Origin: Bacteroidia bacterium
Lineage (GTDB): Bacteria > Bacteroidota > Bacteroidia > Flavobacteriales > Flavobacteriaceae
Direction: 5' to 3'
DNA: 60,355 nt
Assembly: GCA_030427585.1 (NCBI GenBank)
Contig: JAUIBW010000032.1
Coordinates: forward strand, 1-60,355
Of this stretch, positions 43,401 through 50,914 are shown in pieces. Below the pieces are notes generated by a model. The model saw nothing but the letters and a program-made list of their open reading frames with translations. It was not told the DNA's origin and did no database searches. Numbering within the stretch: the stretch's first letter is position 1; every line of letters begins with the position of its first letter. A program made the translations under genes and the position numbers.

Positions 43401-46243
43401 CAGGTTAAAACATCATTAACTCCATGATATCTGTTCTGGATATGTTTTAGTATAGCTTCTGTTCTTTCTTTTTTTCTTTTGGTGATATTATTACTACTCT
43501 CTCCTTCATCATCATCCTGAAACCAATACAATTTAAATCCTGGAGCAAAGATGTTTTTCCAATCCATATGGTTAAAGGCTGTACCTCCTTTATAATCCAT
43601 CATAAAAGGGGTAGTTGCTTCTGTAGTACCATATTCCTCGAACGGGTGTTCGAGCCCAAATACCCCATGCCCCAGCTCATGAGCTATAGTTCGGGCATCG
43701 TCTGTAGCACTTTGAAATATATATCCAAACTGACTTTTGAGCGGCATAAACCCTTCTATCTCTCTGTTTTCATTAGAGTTTACTCCTTTAAAATCGGTGA
43801 CAAAAACATAGTATGCATCTTGCCTGTACTCACTAGTAGTTTTAAAATAAGCATTGATCGCCGCTTCCTCTGCGCTGTAATGAGATAACAACCCGCTATC
43901 TCCTGCATTAAGCACACCATACGGTTCTTCTTTATCCCAGATACTTTCTGGTATCTGAAATCGTTGTCCTACAGTAATATTAAAATTAACACCAACCTTA
44001 CTATAGATCTTTTTAATTTCTCCTTCGACCCGGTTTACCTTAGCTTTATTTACAGGAATCAATACGATATTAACATCGGTAAATGCTTTGCTACCCAAAT
44101 GCACTACATTAAGAACTCCTGCAATCGTATTTTTTTCACCTTTTCCTTTCTTTACGGTTGCCAGTATTTTTTTTATTGCATAGTCATACGATTTTTTAAG
44201 AGTTAATGTCGCTATATTTTGATCCCAGCTAGCCGGAATTTCTACACCGCTTTTTGTTTTAAATACAATATCTTCGTTACTAATCGAATCGTCACTAAAA
44301 TCTGCTACGGCTTTAACAAAATCATTTCCGCTTATATTAGATATTGCTTTAAAAGCCGGAGTATACGTTCCTCCTCCCACTACAGGGATAGAGGGATAAA
44401 ATTTTTCTGTACCTAATTTGTCTTTGGCACTATCGGGTAGTGCATCAAAGTTATAGTATCCCGATTCTATAAATGTAATCAAGACTCCCGTTTCTGAGAT
44501 CTGCATAATCTCATTGCCTTCTATTCCTTCTGTATTATCATCTGTAGCTGGCCCATCTTCTGCCATTACACCGTCTAATGCCCTTACCGTACCGTTTTCT
44601 TCTACCCTCCAGACTTTATTATCACTACCAGAAATCTGTAGATCTCTTCCTCCGGGTACGAGAGCTTCCTCACCATTGGTTCCTGTAATAATTACCGCTC
44701 CATTCTCATCGACGGTGATGCTCTCTATAACAAACCCAACCTCTACCTGACTAGTTTCTCCTTCATCACCGGTAATAACTTCTACTACATCTGTATTTAT
44801 ATCTACAGTCATGGTTTCACTTTCTCCATACACAGGATCATATAAGGTTACAATCTCCCCTGCTGCCAATTGATTCTCGGTATTGATCAGAATATTATTA
44901 AATTTTACTCCATAATGGGTTGATCTCAAATATGGTATCCCTACATAACCTCTTCCGGTAATACGACCATTAGCCTGATTATCAATTTCTACTATTCGAA
45001 CTATAAAATCCCCCGCGGTAATTCTATCTCCAATCTTTAGACCTGGATGTCCTACTTGATTGGCAATAGCAATAGGATCTGGTGTAATCCCGCAATCATA
45101 ATTTGCAGTTTCATCTTGTGTTGTATCGGTTGTGACCTCCTGTACATCAGAATACTCTCCATACTGATATTTACATTTTGCCTTTACTTTATATTCGTAT
45201 GTGGTACCAGGTTTAAGATCCCATATCGTAGTCCACCCACTATTAGTCCTTTTGGTAAACCAGTAGGCATTAGGTCTATTGGTTTCTCTGTATGCAATAG
45301 TATATTCGCTATATTCTGAAGGATCTTCACCCCAGAAAACATTGATTTTTGAAATTCCTTTAGGTTCTGCATATACATTATCTAGTGTACTACACGGTGA
45401 CGTTTTAGAGAACCAAAAAATCTCACTATTTCCTTCATTCTTAAAGAGACCAATCTCTTCAATACCTTGTAATGCTTTTGCTTTTACCCGCCATGCATAT
45501 CGCTTTTCTGGTAACAATTGCGGTTGTGCAGGACCATATACAAATGAGGTAGATTTGGTCGTAGTTTCAAAAACAGGAACCTGAGATAAAAATGCAGTTT
45601 GTGGATCTACCTGGTGATCCCAAATCTCTACAATACTAAGTTCATACTCCACATTACTTACATTAATATGCCTTGGAGTCCATTGAAAAACAATATTCTC
45701 TGTTTCGGTAGGTTCTATATTAACTCCTTTAAAAGGAAGGTTTAATAACGGAGGTTCATTATTGTATATAAAAGCACTTGCACACGTCTTTGACGATAAA
45801 CGGTTACCAGTAGAAAAGTCAAAAACTTCAAAACAAAATTGATAACTACCTTCGGGAATAGTGCTTCCATAGATATTCGAATTGATCCCCTTTATATTTT
45901 GGAATTCGAAATAAGGTGCTAATGTCGTATTGGTTAGTACTAAAGGAACTCCACCATCAATAAATAGCGGGGAAGCACCTATAACGACATCTCTGCTTTC
46001 GAAAGCAATACCATTACCTTCAAAATATACTTTTAATCGAATTTGCTCATTAGAAATAGTGATATCGCTAAGTAGCAATTGCACTCGCAATGGGCTGTTG
46101 ATTGTAGTTTGATCTGCATAATTATAAAAATTTACAGGAGCCGGTGGGTTTACTTGTGGAACAACTGTGATAGGAAATCGTTGTGCCATCATTTGACCAA
46201 AACCATACAATATAATAAACAGGGTAAGTATCAGTTTTCTCAT
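40409..46243 (-). CDS. Polymorphic-toxin-like protein: FN3, metzincin and C-terminal TNT (NAD glycohydrolase) domain
   Basis: A 1944-residue secreted protein. It has a signal peptide (MRKLILTLFIILYGFGQMMA), FN3-like domains (about 160-370), a metzincin zinc-protease motif H-E-L-G-H-G-V-F-G-L-E-H at 855-866 with a following methionine turn candidate M-M-D-Y, and a long helical region. The C-terminal 150 residues resemble TNT (tuberculosis necrotizing toxin): D-R-Y-G at 1816-1819, a G-S-F-T-S-P strand, Y-N-F-G-Q-R-A-L, and P-W-F-G-Y-I-G-G-G-K-Q with Gln1893 at the place of the conserved catalytic glutamine. TNT domains hydrolyse NAD+. The protease may release the toxin. It begins 3 nt after the barrel-protein gene; the next gene is a candidate immunity gene. 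Confidence 0.82.
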   Translation of the reverse strand: MRKLILTLFIILYGFGQMMAQRFPITVVPQVNPPAPVNFYNYADQTTINSPLRVQLLLSDITISNEQIRLKVYFEGNGIAFESRDVVIGASPLFIDGGVPLVLTNTTLAPYFEFQNIKGINSNIYGSTIPEGSYQFCFEVFDFSTGNRLSSKTCASAFIYNNEPPLLNLPFKGVNIEPTETENIVFQWTPRHINVSNVEYELSIVEIWDHQVDPQTAFLSQVPVFETTTKSTSFVYGPAQPQLLPEKRYAWRVKAKALQGIEEIGLFKNEGNSEIFWFSKTSPCSTLDNVYAEPKGISKINVFWGEDPSEYSEYTIAYRETNRPNAYWFTKRTNSGWTTIWDLKPGTTYEYKVKAKCKYQYGEYSDVQEVTTDTTQDETANYDCGITPDPIAIANQVGHPGLKIGDRITAGDFIVRIVEIDNQANGRITGRGYVGIPYLRSTHYGVKFNNILINTENQLAAGEIVTLYDPVYGESETMTVDINTDVVEVITGDEGETSQVEVGFVIESITVDENGAVIITGTNGEEALVPGGRDLQISGSDNKVWRVEENGTVRALDGVMAEDGPATDDNTEGIEGNEIMQISETGVLITFIESGYYNFDALPDSAKDKLGTEKFYPSIPVVGGGTYTPAFKAISNISGNDFVKAVADFSDDSISNEDIVFKTKSGVEIPASWDQNIATLTLKKSYDYAIKKILATVKKGKGEKNTIAGVLNVVHLGSKAFTDVNIVLIPVNKAKVNRVEGEIKKIYSKVGVNFNITVGQRFQIPESIWDKEEPYGVLNAGDSGLLSHYSAEEAAINAYFKTTSEYRQDAYYVFVTDFKGVNSNENREIEGFMPLKSQFGYIFQSATDDARTIAHELGHGVFGLEHPFEEYGTTEATTPFMMDYKGGTAFNHMDWKNIFAPGFKLYWFQDDDEGESSNNITKRKKERTEAILKHIQNRYHGVNDVLTWKPFLKNRASINIVNLSGERNFNFSGTILNFNLVSYPISHKTDIKVSASPGKEKLEIKKHDTGGLYYQLTLRTNLEGHHFIFQFDHHDQLEAFCNYFKIGRKESFKSPNHSKYSKHIIAYLEKYFFPEKGITRNTDCDNIDTYFSEIPAGYLVEANKLDFDRERLWQTLKILLSCSVNDKGVSEEDAVITIIEAIAKDNESMFLSDLKSRKINDNNAFRELYSKIDDWGGKDNFTRFVNVIYEAWKNSKYNSDIVYDIPYESSKSGVFYLSDYEVEFKDNNTDVEFVEKVQTYRYDDYGNVREGKKEPVVRGIYDIYAPIRLTKYEKIVSSGINVKSTKVPMFILKAIDEKYSTNNIEQGVNLAFEVALTTTGIGNLTKLRHIKTLGKLEQFFEGLKYAETMVSVTNMVLKYSDYCAPNPTSAIPSTTNTGMNFCQKFALVGDILGSINGVADFAKRMDKLEDLSKQLRNDVDNNPGLLPDNISKTDFNRVMNRLHEKITDERLSILWKLKEQSALKTALKDFQNYQFLLSSTETLLKYSKTCDADETCKEIRTYLGHIQTAIKVQGLGGTIINKAKALSKRLKEDPNTLNKLPEGGKKVTNDLDIVGTGVTPTLRTVLLDAKYANTKVKQMYDEASPTRKSELEESWRVLESFENIRLDRDGKNLEILAETHSRFIYGDQNSFKGFDQLINNGSPASKNNLFKGLEQANELFNLDWNLPIKFSGIKKGDVIITTVIDGKNQEIARINKEGNLIKKKFLDEADGAEVAGKYKEDVILRKGKEVGFKLINKGPVTTVFFKNVDEFAATFDKTGTVNQAVKKQAFDLYKKGKWEELEDLFNKHSLNDGWPPAKGGYNIVDNVPIKKGQKFDRYGGAFGNTPNGNPNLGGSFTSPVNNNKPYNFGQRALDKTRDKFDFYYEIEVLKDLSFTSQNADVIPWFGYIGGGKQALWNIPKNPNSADGHSYTLSELAEMGLIKITIKDSPNGKYSELINTVIEKK

Positions 46244-46246
46244 AGG

Positions 46247-48787
46247 TTAGTTCTTTTCTATATATTTTAAATCAAACTTATCCGGGTCGGTATAATTCAG
46301 AGACTTTTTCAGGTAAAAATCAATAATCTGGGTGATCATATATAATTTTATTTTCTGATCATCTTCCTCTTTATCAACCATGCGGAATATATTATCTTTT
46401 TCCTGCTCCATTACCTCTTTGAGGAACGCATCAGGGTGCTCTACTTTCTCTATAGTATTGTAACTTTTTATGATAGGGAGTGTCCATCGATGTCCTATCA
46501 ATCGAGCTAGGGCTGTTTCAGAATTTTGTTGTAATTCTTTGTATCTATTTTTTAATTCTGGTGAAGATTTCTGGCGTTGTTCTTCTGTTCTCTTGTGCAT
46601 ACTATGGTTATCCACTGCAATTTTTGCCCTTACAAAAGCTTTCTCAAATGCATAATCAAGACGTAGCATATCCTTTCTTAATTCTGTAAGGATTTCAAAA
46701 ACCAATTGATTATAGCCTGCAAGAAAATCTTCGTATTTGTATAATTCTTTTAGGAAATTAATTGCTTCTGGCTTATACTCTTTTGCCTTTCTTACATCGG
46801 CTACTACCAATCGTAACATCGTAAGTTCTTCTTTTTTATATTCGGGGATATGATTAAAATGAGGGTGATTTTGAACATTCTCTAAAAGAATGTCTATCTC
46901 ATCCATAGTACCATGATACAAAGAGTCTCTGTATCTAAAATCAAGTATCTCCTGCCCTCTAGATTTTCTACGCCTTTTTAACTTACTGGCTTTTTGTTTT
47001 CTTTTTCTCTTAGGTAATTTTATTTGAGGATCAAACTTGCCAAAAGTATAATTATAACCAAAGGTTACTGTAAAATCTCTACCCGATGTTGCAGCATTTC
47101 TAAACTGAGTTAAGATGTTGAGGTTAAAATTATGTCTCTTTAGATAGGTATAATTTCCTCCCATTCTTATATTGATAACTTCTCCTTGCTTTTCTCCGTT
47201 ACCATTACTTTGATTATAACTTGCCGAAGCTGTTGTTCTTAGCTTTTTATCAAAATACTTTTTGGTTGCGGATAATGTAGGGCCATAAGTAAGGCTATTA
47301 TCCACACCTATAGTATTATAACTAACATTAACAGCAGCAGAAATATTTAAATCAATATTAGGATATCCCAGGGTATACGAGGCATTGCCGTTATAGAAAT
47401 TAGAATCTCCGTTTTCTATAGTCTGACCATCTTGCTTGTTTGTTGCATTTTGAAAAGACAATCCAACGTTAATATTTTGTTTTTGATCTTCGGTATCCTT
47501 TAAAAGATAATTTACATTCAGGTTTGCATTTTGTGAAATTTGTTGAAAATCTAATGTATCCAGATTATCGGTTTGAGAGACTTCGTTGATATAATCAAAC
47601 TGATTCTTAATATTAGTATAAGATTGAAAATTAGAATACCCTCCTGTTATACTTAGTTTTTCTGAAGCAGTGTACCCAACAGTAACTGCACTTACTACTC
47701 TCTGCAATTGTGTACTCTTCTTATTATCAAGGTCATCTCTTTGAAGGCCTGCGTTAAAAGCGATATTAACCTTATTTTCGAATACATTCTGGGTAGCATT
47801 AAGCGTAATATTTTCGAGATCATTATTAAAAAAATAAGCGCCTAATGTTTTATATTCGGGATCTATATATTCATATCCAATACCTACTGTGCCATCCCCT
47901 ACCGGGTAAGAGAAATTGGCATTATAGGCTTTATAATGCTGGGTAGTAATGTTATTATCTATTAATGCAGATAATACAAATGAGGTTCCCTCTTCTCCTT
48001 TTGCATTTATATCTTCGGTGATTGCAGATGAAGCTACTTCTGCACGAATCTCTCCCTTGCCAAAAAGCTTTACTTTTCCTTCTAAACTTACAACCACATT
48101 ATCTTTGGGTTGCAACTCATATTCTACCGGTATAGGCTTCTCTATAGAATTTTTATCATCAGAAGCTTTGAAAAAGATTGCTCCAATAGAAAATTTTTCA
48201 AAATCATAGGAGGCTTTTACTCCGTACCCCATCCTTTTATATGCAGGCTGGGATTGTGGATCATCGGGATTATATTCTGCTTCCTTAAGCAATCGTCCAT
48301 ACATTGCACTAATCTTAAAAGGTCCTTCTGGAGTAAGATCTATCCCCAAACCTGTAAATTGATGTCCACTTATAGTATATGGTGAAAATGTCATACTTAC
48401 ATCTCCAATATGTGTAGTCACCCATTTATAGGATGGGTGTATACTTAATCTGTTAAAAGAAAAAGGGTTACTGCTTTGAAACTTTTGATTAGAATATGAA
48501 AATGAGAAAGGAATATTATACACCTCGCTAATATTTAAATTAACGTTACCTGTAAGAAAGTATGTAAATGATTCCCTACTAGATTGTCCATCATAAAAGA
48601 TTGCATTTGCTGCCACGCCTCCGGTTAATTTAAATAATTTTGCTTTTCCTATTCGACCTAAATCCTGGCCAAATACAATAGTTGAGAAGCAAAATAAAAA
48701 AGCAAAACAGAGTATTTTTGGGACCAAATAACAATATTTTCCAAATAAAAAACCTACGACATTATCCTTTTTCAACGGGGTATCCAA
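46247..48787 (-). CDS. Outer-membrane barrel protein with C-terminal helical domain
   Basis: An 846-residue protein. A signal peptide (V-P-K-I-L-C-F-A-F-L-F-C-F-S-T-I-V-F-G-Q) is followed by about 570 residues of alternating amphipathic strands ending in aromatic residues, as in outer-membrane beta barrels. A very basic linker (about 592-612, R-K-R-K-Q-K and K-R-R-R-K-S-R) leads to a roughly 230-residue alpha-helical C-terminal domain, which is unusual after a barrel. No ATG is available: TTG 48787 is used here, and TTG 48727 would place the signal peptide at the exact N-terminus. It is encoded 3 nt before the toxin protein and may export or display it. Confidence 0.78.
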   Translation of the reverse strand: MDTPLKKDNVVGFLFGKYCYLVPKILCFAFLFCFSTIVFGQDLGRIGKAKLFKLTGGVAANAIFYDGQSSRESFTYFLTGNVNLNISEVYNIPFSFSYSNQKFQSSNPFSFNRLSIHPSYKWVTTHIGDVSMTFSPYTISGHQFTGLGIDLTPEGPFKISAMYGRLLKEAEYNPDDPQSQPAYKRMGYGVKASYDFEKFSIGAIFFKASDDKNSIEKPIPVEYELQPKDNVVVSLEGKVKLFGKGEIRAEVASSAITEDINAKGEEGTSFVLSALIDNNITTQHYKAYNANFSYPVGDGTVGIGYEYIDPEYKTLGAYFFNNDLENITLNATQNVFENKVNIAFNAGLQRDDLDNKKSTQLQRVVSAVTVGYTASEKLSITGGYSNFQSYTNIKNQFDYINEVSQTDNLDTLDFQQISQNANLNVNYLLKDTEDQKQNINVGLSFQNATNKQDGQTIENGDSNFYNGNASYTLGYPNIDLNISAAVNVSYNTIGVDNSLTYGPTLSATKKYFDKKLRTTASASYNQSNGNGEKQGEVINIRMGGNYTYLKRHNFNLNILTQFRNAATSGRDFTVTFGYNYTFGKFDPQIKLPKRKRKQKASKLKRRRKSRGQEILDFRYRDSLYHGTMDEIDILLENVQNHPHFNHIPEYKKEELTMLRLVVADVRKAKEYKPEAINFLKELYKYEDFLAGYNQLVFEILTELRKDMLRLDYAFEKAFVRAKIAVDNHSMHKRTEEQRQKSSPELKNRYKELQQNSETALARLIGHRWTLPIIKSYNTIEKVEHPDAFLKEVMEQEKDNIFRMVDKEEDDQKIKLYMITQIIDFYLKKSLNYTDPDKFDLKYIEKN

Positions 48788-49002
48788 AAAGCTAAAATAC
48801 TTTTAGTAAAACTTCTTAAAACTATTTATATTCCTAGTACACCATCAAATAATCAAGCTAATTACATATTATATTTTCCTTAATTAAAATATATTGCTCA
48901 ATTGTGTAAACATATATCTTATTAGCAAATTATCATTTTTATATGATGGTTTACCATACTATGTATATGGTTCAAAAATACTATGGAATGTTTAAGAAAA
49001 AC

Positions 49003-49022
49003 TCACGGTTTTCAGGGGTTTT
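49003..49022 (-). promoter_or_regulatory. Shared 20-bp upstream element, copy 2
   Basis: Minus-strand AAAACCCCTGAAAACCGTGA, 215 nt upstream of the barrel-protein start, identical to the copy at 39262-39281. It lies in the 294-nt gap between the sensor kinase gene and the barrel gene, in the right place for a promoter of the barrel-toxin transcript. Confidence 0.6.
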
Positions 49023-49081
49023 TATATTTAGGCAAAATACCCCCTAACTAACTCAATATAAAAAAGATATTGTTTTTATTT

Positions 49082-50914
49082 TTAAAACGGAATTGTGAAA
49101 TAGAAAGTACTTCCACTTTCTTCTTTGGATGTAAGCCAGATTGTACCTCCGTGGGATTCTACAATTTTTTTGCAATGTGCCAGACCAATACCTGTACCTT
49201 CATACTTATCTCTTGAGTGTAACCTTTGAAAAATTGCAAATATTCGTTCCTGGTGCTCTTCTGGTATCCCGATACCATTATCTTTTATAGAGAATTGCCA
49301 GAAACCTTTTGATGCATCTTCTGGGTTCTTCTTTTCTACACATGTAATATCTATCTCGGGAATGGTATCTGAAGCGCAAAATTTAATACTATTACTAATA
49401 AGGTTTTGAAACAATAACCGAAGTTCTATTTCTGAGCCTTTAACTACTAAAGGTAGATTCTTTACCCTAATTTTTGTTCCTGTTTTTTCAAGAACAACCT
49501 TTAAATCCTTCTTTAATTCTTTTATAATGATATTACAATCAACATCATGATATTCTTTACTTCTTCCTAATCTGGAATATTCTAATAATGCGTCAATCAA
49601 TTTTTTCATTCGCACACTGGCGTCCTGAATAAAAGTCATACTCTCTTTACCAGCTTCATCAAAGTTTTCTCCATAATCTTCGGCCAATAATCCAATAAAA
49701 CTCGATATTGTATTTAGAGGTTCCTGAAGGTCATGACTTGCTATGTATGCAAATTGTTCTAATTCTTTATTTTTTGCCTCTAGTTCTAAAGATTGCTTGT
49801 ATATTTCCTGGTTTTTATGCTTCAGCTCTTGATTATACTTTTTCTTAGCCCGATAATTCCTATACATAAAAAAGCTAATAACAAGAGTTAGGAGTACTAG
49901 AATAATAAGTAATATGTTTACTTTTTTATGAGTATAAAGTTCTGAAGCTTGTTGGTTTAATACGTTCTCTTGTTCTATGATCTTTTCCTGCTGCTCTTCC
50001 AGAAACTCATTTTGCAGGTTAATTTCACGATTACTTTCTATAATTTTTTCTTCCTGGTTTTTTATAAAAGCAACTTGTTCCTGTATATTTTTTTCGAGCT
50101 CTCTTTCGATTACAACCTTTTCTTTATATTTTTTTTGTTGTATTTCACTCTCAGAATAAAGACTCTCTATCTTTTTATTTCTTCTGTTAATCTCTACTTC
50201 CTTACTATCAATTTTTTCTAATTGATCTGTTATTTTTTCTTTCTGAGATTGTATTTGTTTTTCCTTATCTTTTAATATGGCTTCTTGTCTATTTTTATCC
50301 TCTTGTACCTTATTTAGAGTTCTTTCTGTTTTTCGATATAAACGTTTCCATTTTTCTGAAGAAGTGATAGCGTGTTTTCCTAATGTAGAGGCTATAGTAA
50401 ATCCTTCTTTTTCTATTCGGCTTTCGTTAATCTCATATTCAAAAGAGTCCCCTACATTAACCATATTAATCATAGAAGCATTAAAGTTATAATCCTCTCC
50501 GACAAGCATTATATTTTTTCCTGAAATCTTACTAAGGATATAATGCATATCATAGTTATACTTCTGATTTACATATAATAACTGAATATCTTTTACATTC
50601 TTAACAAATTGAAAACGAACAATTTCTACTGGTTTACCATGGATCTTACGCCTTAGAGACATTGCCTTTAAATCTAATATTGTTCGGTCTGGTCCAAGTA
50701 CACCTATTTTAAAGTTTGATTGTTCTTCTATGGTTGGCCATCCTATTTGTTGAGCAAAGTTAAAAACAAATATAGCACGCTGTACTCTTTTTACTTCTTC
50801 ATTACTTGTTTCCTGAGCCTTTATTTTTGAAGAAAAATTCGTGATAAGTATACATAAAAGTATAGCCATTACATTAGTATATGCGGTCGATATATATTGA
50901 CGCTCATACATCAT
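49082..50914 (-). CDS. Sensor histidine kinase with periplasmic YfiR (DUF4154) domain
   Basis: A 610-residue kinase. An N-terminal signal or anchor helix (about 15-33) precedes a YfiR/DUF4154 domain (about 40-190; F-K-I-G-V-L-G-P, G-K-P-V-E-I-V-R-F, L-L-Y-V-N). A long coiled coil (about 195-330), a transmembrane helix (332-350) and a HisKA domain with His394 in A-S-H-D-L-Q-E-P-L follow. A HATPase domain (N-box near L-I-S-N-S-I-K-F, G-box K-D-N-G-I-G-I-P and G-T-G-I-G-L) ends the protein. YfiR domains normally sense periplasmic or redox state and control partners in cyclic-di-GMP systems. It overlaps the receptor gene by 4 nt. Two single-domain receivers upstream are its likely targets. Confidence 0.9.
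   Translation of the reverse strand: MMYERQYISTAYTNVMAILLCILITNFSSKIKAQETSNEEVKRVQRAIFVFNFAQQIGWPTIEEQSNFKIGVLGPDRTILDLKAMSLRRKIHGKPVEIVRFQFVKNVKDIQLLYVNQKYNYDMHYILSKISGKNIMLVGEDYNFNASMINMVNVGDSFEYEINESRIEKEGFTIASTLGKHAITSSEKWKRLYRKTERTLNKVQEDKNRQEAILKDKEKQIQSQKEKITDQLEKIDSKEVEINRRNKKIESLYSESEIQQKKYKEKVVIERELEKNIQEQVAFIKNQEEKIIESNREINLQNEFLEEQQEKIIEQENVLNQQASELYTHKKVNILLIILVLLTLVISFFMYRNYRAKKKYNQELKHKNQEIYKQSLELEAKNKELEQFAYIASHDLQEPLNTISSFIGLLAEDYGENFDEAGKESMTFIQDASVRMKKLIDALLEYSRLGRSKEYHDVDCNIIIKELKKDLKVVLEKTGTKIRVKNLPLVVKGSEIELRLLFQNLISNSIKFCASDTIPEIDITCVEKKNPEDASKGFWQFSIKDNGIGIPEEHQERIFAIFQRLHSRDKYEGTGIGLAHCKKIVESHGGTIWLTSKEESGSTFYFTIPF

Noticed and set aside
40668..46112. Numerous plus-strand frames opposite the 1944-residue gene
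   Set aside because: They are antisense to one continuous, domain-bearing frame, are Ser/Pro/Ile-rich and have no recognisable domains.
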